Translations under genes and position numbers: made by a program | Assembly (NCBI GenBank): GCA_007922195.1 | Contig: ML682059.1 | Span: forward strand, 17,560,069 to 17,624,068 | DNA: 64,000 nt | Source of the DNA: Podocnemis expansa | Taxonomy: Eukaryota; Chordata; Testudines; Podocnemididae | Direction of reading: 5' to 3' | Notes under the pieces: generated by a model | The model's database searches: none | Seen by the model: only the letters and a program-made list of their open reading frames with translations | What the model was told of the DNA's origin: nothing | Shown here: positions 36,331 to 46,901 of the stretch, in pieces | Layout of the letters: the number at the start of each line of letters is the position of its first letter | How positions within the stretch are numbered: position 1 is the first letter of the stretch

Positions 36331-37562
36331 CTTTGTTCCTGGAATTTGCCCACTTCATCTAATTCTTCAGTAGCACTGGTGGGGGACATCTACGCAGACA
36401 GAGACCAGGCAAAGTTCTGAAATCTATACTACTACAATTGCTCTGAACACAGAAATTTCTGCTAGATAGAGGAATATTTAAACTTAGAGTGGCCAGCCCA
36501 TTATGTACCTGCCTCATTGAGTCACAGAAGTGTGTGCAGACAGAATCCCACACACCTGGCAACCCTCATGCTCTTCTGAAGTTACATGCTCCTCTGTGGC
36601 ATTGTGTCTCTGTGGATTCTGGCTTACATTAAATGGGATGCTTTCTCACAGGTGGGCTTTGGACTGCTGCTCTGAAGTCTGCTTGGCACACTCCTGGAAG
36701 ACTTTAAGCACTTGGTAGAACCCTGCAATCCACATGGCAATAAAATCAAGTGAACAGATAGTCGCAGCAGAAAGCAAGCTGACAAAGCATGTGTTTTGGT
36801 CCTGTGCACAGCTAGGCATGGGTTACAACTTGACCACCTTCACCATCACAGCACCCCCGCCATATGAGGTTATGCACTCACTTCATCATTAAGATTGAAA
36901 CTGAAAATTCAATATCATCAGAGCTTTTTCCCTTTCCTTTTTAAAATCCATCAGACTCAAAACTGGCAGATTTCATCTTGGTCTCAGGTAGAATTTTTCA
37001 TGAAAGTTAAAGTGAATCACATGAAGGATTCCTGAATTAGGACTTCCAAAATACACAGCAAGTAAACGCGGTTTCAAAATTCTTATATTCCTTTTGCTAC
37101 CTAGTAGCAAACAAATGGCATCATGGCGTCATTTAGCCCTATTGCCTCAGCAGCGATCTTGAACTTTTGACCATGACTTTGAAGAGTAATCTCCACATAT
37201 CAAAAGTTATTACACACTTCATTTGGGTCTTACACCAGGAAATCTTAGCACTAGGGACCTTAGTACAGCACTGTCAGGTCAACATGAGCCTTAAGCTTCC
37301 ATTTAAATATATATATATATAATATTTCTAGCTATTTCCCTGAAGAGGAAACTGTCTTGTAATAAGATTTTGGAGGAGAATGTAGCTGGTGAAAAAAGAT
37401 CTTTTCACATCCACACTCACCAGGAAAAGTCTCACATGAGGGACTGCCAGGCAGCAAAAGCTAAAGGAAGAGGAAAAAAAAAACTAAAGTAATGGCGTAG
37501 GCCAGGGAGATCATGTACGCTCTGTGCATGCCCCTTGTTATTTCCTCTCCCAGAAAGAACAC
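36331..37562. other. Unassigned sequence
   Basis: No gene supported. An (AT)n run lies at 37303-37320. Short frames on both strands at 36359-36809 have no motifs. Confidence 0.3.
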
Positions 37563-37565
37563 TAC

Positions 37566-37922
37566 GGGTATGTCCACATGAGGCTTTTATTTCAAAACAA
37601 CGCCGGTTGTTTCGAAATAAGAACCCAAATGTCCACACAACGTTTTCTTCTTTCGAAACAACGGGCTCCGTCATTTCGAAACAAGAGTAGTCATTTCAAC
37701 ACAGCTTAAACCCCTTCTGTTTCAAAACGATGGGTATTTTGAAACAAGTCATTTTGACATAACGCTATTGAGACATGCTATTTCAAAATGACAGTTATTT
37801 CAAAATGAGTCATTTTGAAATAACCGTCGTTTGGACACGTTATTTTGAAACAAGCTTTATTTCGACATGACCTGTTTTGAAATAACTTATTTTGAAACAA
37901 CGCCCTGCATGTGGACATAGCC
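37566..37922. mobile_element. MITE family A, 357 bp
   Basis: The termini GGGTATGTCCACATGAGGC and GCATGTGGACATAGCC are inverted repeats. TAC flanks both sides as a 3-bp target duplication. The interior is tiled with TTATTTCGAAATAA/TTTCGAAACAA-type palindromes. It is non-coding and the cleanest complete copy of family A here. Confidence 0.85.
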
Positions 37923-37925
37923 TAC

Positions 37926-38667
37926 CAGACTGTGAGGTATTTTGTGATTTCCAATCCCTGGGACACTTAGTTTTTTTTTAAAAAAAATAATGTTTTGACA
38001 TCTACAGACCTGAATCAAATTAAATAATTGTGATCTCCATTCTTTCCATGTATGTTTTTTAATATTGTTAAGAATACAAAACATGTTGTGCCAGAGGTGG
38101 ATTGGGTCAAATGTTACTCTTTATTGCCTGCTAATTCTTTTATCCTAAGCAACATGGAAACATATTCATTTCTGACAGCTCCCCATGGACCCTTATTTGG
38201 CTAGATGGACACCTACATAATTAATATTAATAACTGTAGTGAATATAAGTTCTCCACCCATGTTTACTGTTTACAGGTTGTGCTGTCAAAGTCATTATTT
38301 TCTACAACAGAAATTGCTTTATCGCCCTTAACAAGCAGGGAGTTAAAAAGAAGAAAAGTTATAAGCAGCGTTCCCATCCAGGACTTTATGTTATAGGGGA
38401 AGATAGAGAGAGAAAGATAAAGGAACTTTTAACTAGAATCTTTTTTACAGGACAGCAAGGCTTGCCCATAGTAACTCCATTACCATAGTAGCTATCATTC
38501 AGGCCAGGTGCTCAATTTAACTTCAACATATGTGACTGCTTGTGAAATTGTTTTATTCTTCTTTTAGCATTTAAAAATATTTTCCCTGTGGATTTGATTT
38601 TTTTTTTTTTTAATTTGTATGCTGCCCTATATCTTCTATGTGGTTTCATCCAGTTTAATATTGTCAA
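37926..38667. other. Unassigned sequence
   Basis: No gene or classifiable repeat. Confidence 0.3.
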
Positions 38668-38780
38668 GTTCCAAAGGGGCAGCCATGTTAGTCTAGTTCA
38701 ACAAAATAAGCAAGAAGTCCTAAATTTGTTAGTCTATAAGTGCCATAGGACTCCTTGCTTGTTTTCCAGTTGAATAGACT
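38668..38780. mobile_element. Penelope-like tail, small inverted dimer
   Basis: Minus-strand tail end (GTTCCAAAGGGGCAGCCATG to about 38724) followed at once by a plus-strand tail (ATTTGTTAGTCTATAAGTGC to CTTGCTTGTTTTCC). The hammerhead-like part is absent from both, so the join lies inside the tail. Confidence 0.65.
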
Positions 38781-40510
38781 CTTTTTATCTTGAGATTTCC
38801 TCAATTTATAAAAAAAAGAAAAAAAGATACAGAATTTTATAAGATGTTTAGAGATCAAGGCAGGCAAGGAAAAGGGTAATGTTAGGCTAGATTTGCAAAG
38901 GCACTGAAAAGATCCCTGGGATTCACAAAACCTCAATTAAATAGTTCTGGTTTCATATACAATGAATGGAGGGAAACCTTAGAATGGATTCCACAAAACC
39001 AGCAAACCACGTGGCTGCCCTCCTCTACTCAGTGGGAGCTGCTGAGGAAGGGGCGTATTCTGAATCTCAGCATATACAGTTCAGTGCTTGCATGTGCTTC
39101 AGATTCTCAGCTGAAAACCTTCATTTGGAGCTGCAGCTACCCTGTGTTTGCACACAGCAGCCACTGCATAACTTGTAAGCCCATGACCACAGGAGATGTG
39201 GGAGATCACAGTGCAAGTCCTTTGTTCACCTTAAAGGATGAGAGGCTTTGAAAAGAGAATTGCTACCTCTTGAGTAATGGCCCTAGACCCTGAGCTTTGG
39301 GAGATTCTGAGGTGAACCACCCTCTGTCTCTCCTGTTGAAACTATTTGATTGCAGATAAATAATGAAAATTATTGGAACAAGAAAGGATCTCAACTCAAG
39401 GGTGACTGATCACCAGACTAGTTGTTCTCTCTTCTGCTCTCTCAATCTGACCCAATAATTCCTCCTTCTCCTTCCCTGTCCCTCCATTGAACTGTTTTTA
39501 GTGGGTTCACCTGTGGGGTCCAAGCTGGTAACCTCAAAGCCTGCTTACTGGCTTGGACCTACAGGCAAATGAAGCAGAGGAATCCCTATCTTTCTCCAGT
39601 TTGTGTCTCATGCTGAGGGTTAAGTGTCCATGCATGTAGAGTAAATCTACAGAATGCATAGACATAGGCAGAAAATAAATCATCCAGGGAATTATTACTG
39701 CAAAATCTTAGGTACCAAATGAGTTTAGGTATCTACTGCATTTGGCAGCTGCTAGATGGGAGGAGGGATTATGAATACCTGTGGAATATGATTCATGGAT
39801 TTAGGCACCTAAAGTGGCAGTTAGGTGTATACTACCCTTTGCTATTCTAGCCGTCTGTAAAGCAACGGGGTTAAATAGTCTGTGGTGCTCTTGGGATAAT
39901 GAGAATCATGCAGGGTCAGGAACTCTGAGTTCCATAGAATCTTGCATTTGAAGACCTGCAATCGGCCCCTGTAAGTCAACCTCCCACTAATCTCTATGTT
40001 TTTTCTCCTCTATTGTGCTCCTCACCTTGATTCCTGCTCCTTCCTGCAGCTTTGCATTCTTGTGAATTTTCTATGCCATCAGAGCAACACCAAGGTGTTA
40101 CTTCTGGCCCTATATCTCCATAAATGAAAGGATTCCTTGTAGACACTGCCTTTACTTTAACTGAAAACCTTAAATTGTTGAAAAAATGGATTAAATTTCT
40201 TCAAATTCACAAGAACAATTGATCCCCATGTCTTTTCACAATTGCCTAGCATGTCCAAGATTAAAGGGTAGATGGGGTTGGAATGGTTTTATTGAACTCT
40301 TCTGATGAAATAAATTTTATATGAAACTCTCCAGTGTTGCAGCAGCAAACAAAAAGTATTCACTCTCAAGAGCTCTTTAGATTATAAGAACTTGCTCTTT
40401 GTGCTGATGGCTTGGATTTTTGTTAAGAATTTGAGAACTAAAGGTTCTTAACTTTTTTTTTTTTTAGTTTACTTTTTACACTACAGTAACTGATAGTATT
40501 ATAAATATAG
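38781..40510. other. Unassigned sequence
   Basis: No gene supported. Somewhat GC-richer around 39000-39350 but no motifs, and no repeat family recognised. Confidence 0.3.
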
Positions 40511-40692
40511 TTCTTCGAGCGCTACTCACATCATTCAGTTACAGGTATATATGTGCTTCAGCACATGGTAGCTCGGAAAGTCTTTTAGCCTTAGCCTGTC
40601 AGGTCAGGGCACATGGCCAATGCTACCTGCATGCCATCACTGTGGCTATATAGGTGACCATGACCCTGACTCTCCCAGTTCCTTCTTTCCAC
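40511..40692 (+). repeat. DIRS left inverted terminal repeat
   Basis: Matches the reverse complement of 46716-46901 over its whole length with scattered differences. Shared blocks include TTCAGTTACA, ATGGTAGCTC, GTCAGGTCAGGGCAC and CCATGACCCTGAC. It also contains a TATATAGG-like box at about 40648, and the gag-like region begins just inside it. Confidence 0.85.
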
Positions 40693-40700
40693 CCTCAGTG

Positions 40701-42700
40701 ATGATATCAGAACAGCCGAAACTTGCGGAAGCAATTGACTGTCCTCATTCATTCGTGAAAATAATGTCGGGGTTTCAGCCTTGCCCATCATGCTGCAAAG
40801 CCTTCCCAATCAATGAAGCCCATGAGAAATGTCTCATGTGCCTTGGTGAGTCGCACCTCACAGAAAATTCCTCCATCTGCAAGTCTTTCAAGCAGAGTAC
40901 CTGCAAGGACAGGGCATGGATGATGTGCAACCTCACCCAAGATCAGGCATCTGACCCAGTACCTGATACACCTCACATGCTGAATGCTCTGCTGGCACTG
41001 TGTGTGAATTCTGCATTGGAACCTGTTTGGCGCCGCTCTCTGGCTCAGAGTACGAAGCTGCGGTCAGCATCCAAGTTGGCACAGCACCATTTAGCACCGT
41101 CCCCAAGCACCCCTTCTCAGGAGTCAGGACTGGGGCACCTTTTGGTACTGTCGACACAGGAGGCCCTTGCAGCAGCTCGGGCCTTGCTCCAGGCACCAGC
41201 TCCAGTATGGACTAAAAAAGCCCAGTCCAAGGGCAAACTGGCACTTTTGGCCAAGGAGTAGACAACGAGATGCACAGTACAGCTCCCAGCCTCGGCACCA
41301 TTGAGCCTTCCACTGACACCGCAGAACAGTACCAAAGACCATTCAGATGACCACTCCTCCCGGCACTCATCCTGTGAGCCCTCGGTACCATGCTCCCAGG
41401 GCTCAAGAAGACAGAGGTCTAATTCATCCTTGCCGACCTCCTTCTGCTCTCTTCAGTGCGCTGGATTTCCAAAAGATCTGGAGTGAAGCTCAAGTACTGT
41501 TGGATGAGTGGGTAAGTGGTGCTGAAAGCACTCCCCGACCACCACCCCCCGTCAAGAAGAGGTGCGGCTCCAGCAACCCCGATGCCGGCGACACAGCAGA
41601 GCTCCACATTTGCTAAGGAGGGACTGGTGGGCACACAGAGGGAACAGGGCCACTGTCGCTTCCATCAACCCATGGCCCTAGGCTCCTTCAACAACTGGTC
41701 ACAGGATTGGCTGCATTGGACAGCTGACAAAGAACCTGTCTCCTGGCACCCGCTGGTACTGTCGTTGAACCGAACTCCGGACTCATTGGACTTATCTGGT
41801 GACGAGCCTGACCTGGACTCCTCCCAGCACAGTAGATCACGGGCTCCCTTGTCCTCTTCCCCGGTTGAAGTTACTTTTCAAAGACCCTTAGCATATGGTG
41901 ACAACCCCTGCATGCAACAGGAGCTGCTTAGTTGTATGGCAGCAAAACTCAACTTGGACTTGGGTGTGATCAAGGAAGAGTGAAACCTCCTCTTTCATGT
42001 GGGTGATGCCGCCCCACCTGCAAAGGTCTCTGTTCTCCTCCATGGAGGGGTGTACAGTATTGTGAGGGCATAATGTCAAACCCCATCATCAATCCCTCCT
42101 GTGTCCAAGGTGGCAGATCAGAGGTATGAAGTTCCTTCCGAGAAGTTCATGTTCCTCTTCCATCACCCTACACCAGGGTCCCTGGTGGCGAACACAGTCA
42201 ATCAGAAGGAAAGGCAGGGCCAACCAGGCTCTACCCCTAAGAACAAGGAGGCAAAGAAGTTTAATCTATTTGGCAGGAAGGTTTACTCCACCTCCGCCTT
42301 ACAACTGCACATTGTTCACCACTAAGCCCTCATGGGGAGATATGTGTTCAACCTCTGGAGAGCTATGGAGGGATTCCGTAATTGCATCCCTAAGGACCGC
42401 CTGAGGGACTTTGAAGTGATGGTGGAGGAGGGGCTCTTGGCCTCTTGAGATCCCCTTATGACCTCCTGGGATGCATCTGATACAGCCTCGTGCAACATGG
42501 TCTCTGCTGTGGCTCTGAGACGAGCAGCCTGGTTTCAAGGCTTGGGCCTGTCCCAGCAGATGCAACTGATCATACAGGACCTACCATTCAAAGGCCCTGC
42601 CATATTTGCCGAGTCCACGGACTCAAAGCTGCACAGGATGAAGGACTCTAGGGCCACCTTTAAATCCCTAGGCGTGTACAGGTAACCACCTGTTAAGCGT
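40701..42700 (+). pseudogene. DIRS gag-like ORF1, frame-broken
   Basis: An open stretch from the left repeat to 41261 reads MISEQPKLAEAIDCPHSF, then a zinc-binding-like cluster CPSCCKAFPINEAHEKC, LMCLGESHL and SIC. This Cys/His pattern is characteristic of DIRS ORF1. The reading then moves between frames (41347, 41516-41983, 42101-42685). The later part is Ser/Pro/Gln-rich, followed by a hydrophilic block (LSQQMQLIIQDLPFKGPAIF). The role of the family's ORF1 protein is thought to be nucleic-acid packaging. At least four frame changes mean no functional product. The short plus-strand and opposing frames in this interval are shadows. Confidence 0.65.
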
Positions 42701-43024
42701 TCCTTCCAGCCCCAGCAGCTGCTGCAGCAACAACTACAATAACTGAAACAGCAGACTCAGATTTAGGGCTCCCATTCCCAGTCCTACCAGTACCCCCAGC
42801 ACCAATACAGGGGTCTGGATAGGGATAAGACCTGCCCAGGTAGAGGCCAAAACTCCCAGGTCTCCCAAGCCAGCTGTCAGGGGCAAGGTACCACACACTC
42901 AGCAAGACAGAAGCAGTGCTTTTGACGGTCAGCCTGAGGGCAGCAGAATCACAACTTTGCTAGCTGTCTGGCCTGGTATGCTCACCACTGGGCCAGCTTC
43001 ATAACTGACCAGTGAGTACTGGAC

Positions 43025-44020
43025 ATGGTCTCGAAGGGGTATGTCATACAATTCTGGCCCACGCCTTGGGACAGAAAACCATGCCCTTGCTTGAATCTTG
43101 GGAGCCAGGAACTAGACCTGATGCTTGAGATAGAACGCAAGAAACTCCTCACCCTCAGGGCCATAGAGAGGGTTCCCAGATCGAAGTGGGGAAAGGGGTT
43201 TTACTCCTGCTACTTTCCAGTTCCCAAGTCAAATGGAGATCTGAGACCCATTCTAGACCTCAGAGCTCTAAACAAGCATAGAAGGAAAATAAAATTCCAT
43301 ATGGTTTCCCTGTCACAGATCATCTCATCTTTGGATTTTGGGGATTGGTTCACGGCCCTCAAGATAAAGAATGCTAACTTTCACATAGCAATGTGCCCCC
43401 CCCCCCAAGGTTTCTATGGCTGTTGGTAGGGAGAAGACATTTTTAGTTCACATCACTCCTTTTTGGGCTCTTCTTGGCTCCCAGGGTGTTCACAAAGTGC
43501 ATGGTGGCAGTTGCTGTGCACCTACGCTGGCAGAGTATAAAGATATACCCCTACCTAGATGACTGGCTAATAAAAGGGAGATCAAGAGCTCAGGTTGAAC
43601 ACAGTGTCAAAGTAGTGAGTCGGCTGTGCAAGTACCTGGGGCTTTCCATAAATCAAGAAAAGTCAAAACTCTGCCCATCCCAGGACATAGAGTTCCTAGG
43701 AACTCTTCTAGATTCCCAAAAAGGGAGGGCTTCCCTGTCCACCAAGATTTTGGTCCATTTGCACCATCACTGCGGAGCTGCAGGACTCCCAGGTAACTAC
43801 AGCCTGATGCTGTCTCCAGCTCCTTGGGCACATGTCGGCCTCCACCTCAGTGATAAGAACAGCCCGTCTGAGAATAAGACCATTCGAAATCTGGCTGTCC
43901 ACAGTGTTCCACCCACAGAGACACCCTCTGTGCAAGGGACTGTCAGTTCCCTGTGACATCCTCCGGACTCTAGAGATCTGGAGGGATCCCCTCTTTGCCA
44001 TGGGAGGGATCTTGTTCGAG
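43025..44020 (+). pseudogene. DIRS reverse transcriptase, broken
   Basis: The reading shows the RT fingers block (YFPVPKSNGDLRPILDLRAL), a degraded first catalytic-Asp region (FTALKIKNANFHIAM, where the usual aspartate is missing) and, in another frame, the palm motif YPYLDDWLIKG at about 43546-43580 with the YLDD box intact. The thumb-like block LCKYLGLSINQEKS and IEFLGTLLDS follows. A run of 11-12 C at about 43398-43409 marks one frameshift. DIRS RT copies the element's RNA. It ends where the LTR-like insertion begins (about 44021). Confidence 0.85.
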
Positions 44021-44021
44021 G

Positions 44022-44812
44022 TGTCAGTCCCTGTAGTAACCCTTGTGGAGGAAGGGGTTAACACTGTGGTCAGTGAGTCCCAGGACAGCAAATAGGAACG
44101 AAGCACAGGCTTTTGAATTGGAACAGCTGCCCCGCCTGTTCCTGTTTGGATGTAGCAGAGCTCCTGGAAGGATCAGGAGGAGGCCAGAGGTGCCTGAGGA
44201 AGAATCCAGCAACATCCTTACCAAAGATAAGTTAAGTTTGGTACTGACCAGGCGTGGGTAGAACAGGGAATGTTTATTTAGATGTGGTCAGGGTATTTTC
44301 TTTGTTTTAGGTTTGTTTTTGGATTTCTCTGTGCTGAGCACATGTACCCCCCTCTCACTACCCTGTAACTACCTAAGTTAATTCCCAGAGAAGCAACTCT
44401 CTGTGTTTTTTATCTGTTCTTTTTGATTAAAGATTGTACCTTTTAATTAAGTTCTGGTTCTGTGTCCTGGAAGGGCAAGAGGTTTGCGTGCATGTACCTT
44501 AGACTGCACAGGCAGCTACTAAAGGGGGCTCTGTTCCAGTTCCAGCTCATATTGCAGCTGGAGTTCAGTCACTTTCCAGAGGGAGGAATAAAAGTGATTG
44601 TGGATACCTCACAGGAGGGAATTCCCAAGTGCACCTTTCTGGGTTTCAAGAGGTTTTTTCATTTGGGTGGTGGCAGCGATATCATTCCAAGGCCAGGGAC
44701 TGGAGGCCTTGGAGAGTTTTAAGAGCAGGCTTTAAGGCCAGTGGCTTTTCAGGCCTGTTGTGGGCCCCCACCTTCTGCACTCAGACTGCCAGAGTGGGGA
44801 ACAACTTTGACA
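44022..44812. mobile_element. LTR-like insertion inside the DIRS element
   Basis: About 790 bp breaks the DIRS polyprotein between RT and RNase H. The outer sequence TGTCA...TGACA is a 5-bp inverted pair of LTR type. The interior has TTTTTGATTAAAGATTG (a polyadenylation-like signal) and GGTGGTGGCAGCGATATC, wording I recognise from reptilian retroelement LTR/leader repeats. A ~20-bp diverged direct repeat (44023-44042 and 44810-44829) flanks or overlaps the ends. That could be a long target duplication of DIRS codons, so the exact boundaries are uncertain. No protein-coding motif. Confidence 0.5.
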
Positions 44813-45271
44813 GTCCCTACAGTGATCCTGATCACCAGTGCCTCAGATTTGGGGTGGGGAGCCCACATATCAGGCAGACTTTCCACCAAAGGGCACCGAT
44901 CTCCTGGAGACAGACCCCTTCACATAAATGTGAAGGAACTGCGGTCTATCAGATTGGCCCGCAAGACCCTTCTGGACAAAATAAGAGACAAAACGGTCCA
45001 GATCCTAACAAACAACACCGTGGCCATGTTCTACACGAACCAGCAGGGCGGCATCCATTCCAAACTTCTCTGTATGGAGGAAACCAGACTCTGGGAACTA
45101 GCCCTGAGGTACAATTTCACTCCAGTGGCAGCTCTCCTGCATGGGGTAGACAACAGGCTAGCGGGCTTGCTCAGCAGAACCCCTCTAGCGGGCCATGAGT
45201 GGTCCCTCCACAATACAGTGGTATCCCACCTAATCAGCAAGTGGGAATACCCCAAGTGGACCTATTCATGA
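44813..45271 (+). pseudogene. DIRS RNase H domain
   Basis: An open reading with the RNase H-type blocks of DIRS: TVILITSASDLGWGAHISG (one expected aspartate replaced by Ser), VKELRSIRLARK with the conserved Glu, VQILTNNTVAMFYTNQQGG (expected Asp replaced by Asn) and HGVDNRLAGLLSR with an Asp. RNase H removes template RNA. The loss of two acidic positions, separation from the RT by an insertion, and the stop at 45271 indicate a dead copy. Confidence 0.8.
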
Positions 45272-45396
45272 CACAACAGAACCACAAATGTCGTCACTTC
45301 TGCTCCCTCAGGGGTCAGAAGGAAGGTTCACTCACAGATGCCTTCCTCCTCTGTTGGTGGGGACCCTGGTTGTATGCCTTTTCATGAATCCTGCTG

Positions 45397-46690
45397 ATGT
45401 ACAGGGTCCTGCTGAAGGTCAAGAGGGATGGAGCAAACATGATATTAATAGCTCCAGATTGGCCAAGACAACACTGGTACTCACTTCTACAGGATCTGTC
45501 CATAGATGCCCCACTCCACTTTCCCCTGTGGGCAGACCTCTTAACAGAATTTGGGGCACCTGCAGCCCCTGAACCCTGGTCTCCTGCCCCTGACAGCCTG
45601 GATACTCCTTGGCTAAGTGAGCAGGAAAGACTCTGCTCAGACACAGTCAGAAGGGTACTAATCAGTAGTAGAAGGCAATCCACTAGAGCCACCTATACAG
45701 TCAAATGGAAACATTTTTCCTGCTGGGCATTAGATAAAGGGGTTATGCCTATATCAGCCCCTATACACTTAATCCTTGATTTCCTGCTAGACCTCAGGGA
45801 TAAGGGCCTCTCGCTTTCCTCACTGAGAGTCCGTGTGGCTGCAATTTTGGCATTCTATGATAAGGTGGCGTGTGTTCCTATCTTCTTCCACCCTACCTCC
45901 ACCAGATTTCTGAAGGGGTTTGAAAGAGTCTTCCCACAACCCTGTGAACCTGTTCCACAATGGGACCTTAACGTGGTGCTCCACAGCCTAACAGATCCTC
46001 CTTATGAACCCTGGGGCTCATGCACTCTGCTGGTCCTGGCATGGAAGATGGCCTTTTTGGTAGCAATTACCTTGGCCAGAAGGGTTTCCAAACTGAAGGC
46101 CCTTTCCTCAGAACCTCCATAATGAGGTTCTTCCCTGATAAGGTGGTGCTCCACCCACACTCATTTTTTCTCCCTAAGGTGGTCTCTCCATTTCACCTTA
46201 ATCAGGACATTTGCCTATGAGCGTTCTTTCCAGACCCTCAGGTTACCAAGAATGAGAGGAAGTGGCAAACCCTGGATGTCAAAGGGGCGCTCTTAACTTA
46301 TATCAAGTGCACACGCCCATTCCGCAGAACCTACCAATTGCTCATTTCGGTTGCAGAATGTAAAAGAGGACTCCCAGTATCATGACAGTGCATTTCCAAG
46401 TGGATAGTGAACTGCATTAAAGACTGCTACAGAAGGTCAAATACGCCCCTCCTGGGGAGCATCAGGGCTCATTCAACCAGGGCCCAAGCTTCGTCAATGG
46501 CCTTCCTTGCCCAGGTCCCAATCCAGGAGCTCTTCAGGGCAGCTAAGGTAGTCAGTGCATGAGGCACTTCATGAGTCACTACACTATCGTCCAACAGGCT
46601 AGAGAGGATGCCACATTGAGCAGCACCATACTCAGTATGGGTAAGTTGTAACTCCTCCCACCATCCTTGGGTATGGCTAGCAGTCACTTG
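45397..46690 (+). pseudogene. DIRS tyrosine recombinase, frameshifted
   Basis: Open for 241 codons to 46122. An N-terminal helical core-binding region (RRQSTRATYTVKWKHFSCWA, LILDFLLDLRDKGLS and LRVRVAAILAFYDKV) is followed by the first catalytic-Arg block (VAITLARRVSKLKALS, about 46065-46110). The H-x-x-R pair HSTR is at 46470-46481, but the nucleophile Tyr of the FMSHYTIV block (TAC at 46580-46582) is in another frame. In-frame stops occur after 46122. The family's recombinase integrates the circular DNA without target duplication. This copy keeps all catalytic positions at DNA level but cannot be translated through. Confidence 0.85.
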
Positions 46691-46707
46691 TAACTGAATG
46701 ATGTGAG
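46689..46707 (+). repeat. DIRS internal complementary region
   Basis: 19 nt exactly complementary to 40525-40543 in the left terminus, adjacent to the right inverted repeat. In DIRS elements such a region templates completion of the ends and circularisation. Confidence 0.75.
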
Positions 46708-46715
46708 CCAGAGTT

Positions 46716-46901
46716 GGTGAAAAGAAGGGACTGGGAGGGTCATGGTCATGGTCACATATATAGCCGCAGTCGTGGCATGGAGGGGGTGTTGGCCACGTGC
46801 CCTGACCTGATGGCTAAGGACAAAAGACTTTCTGAGCTACCATGCACTGTGGCACATACACACTTGTAACTGAAAGTATGTGAGCAGTCTATCTCGAAGA
46901 A
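46716..46901 (-). repeat. DIRS right inverted terminal repeat
   Basis: Inverted copy of 40511-40692. The outer end is ATCTCGAAGAA at 46891-46901. Confidence 0.85.

Larger units (their letters stand above)
40511..46901 (+). mobile_element. DIRS-type tyrosine-recombinase retrotransposon, both ends present
   Basis: A 6.4-kb element bounded by inverted terminal repeats of about 185 bp (TTCTTCGAG at the left, CTCGAAGAA at the right). It has an internal complementary stretch next to the right repeat. The order is gag-like region, RT, RNase H, tyrosine recombinase, as in DIRS elements. These elements integrate through a tyrosine recombinase, probably via a circular intermediate, and leave no target duplication; none is seen here (AAATATAG to the left, GGATGG to the right). 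All reading frames are broken by shifts and stops. A 0.8-kb LTR-like sequence lies between RT and RNase H. Ancient, inactive copy. Confidence 0.9.

Noticed and set aside
44022..44812. Endogenous retrovirus coding region inside DIRS
   Set aside because: Only LTR-like features; no protease, integrase, RT or envelope reading in the insert.
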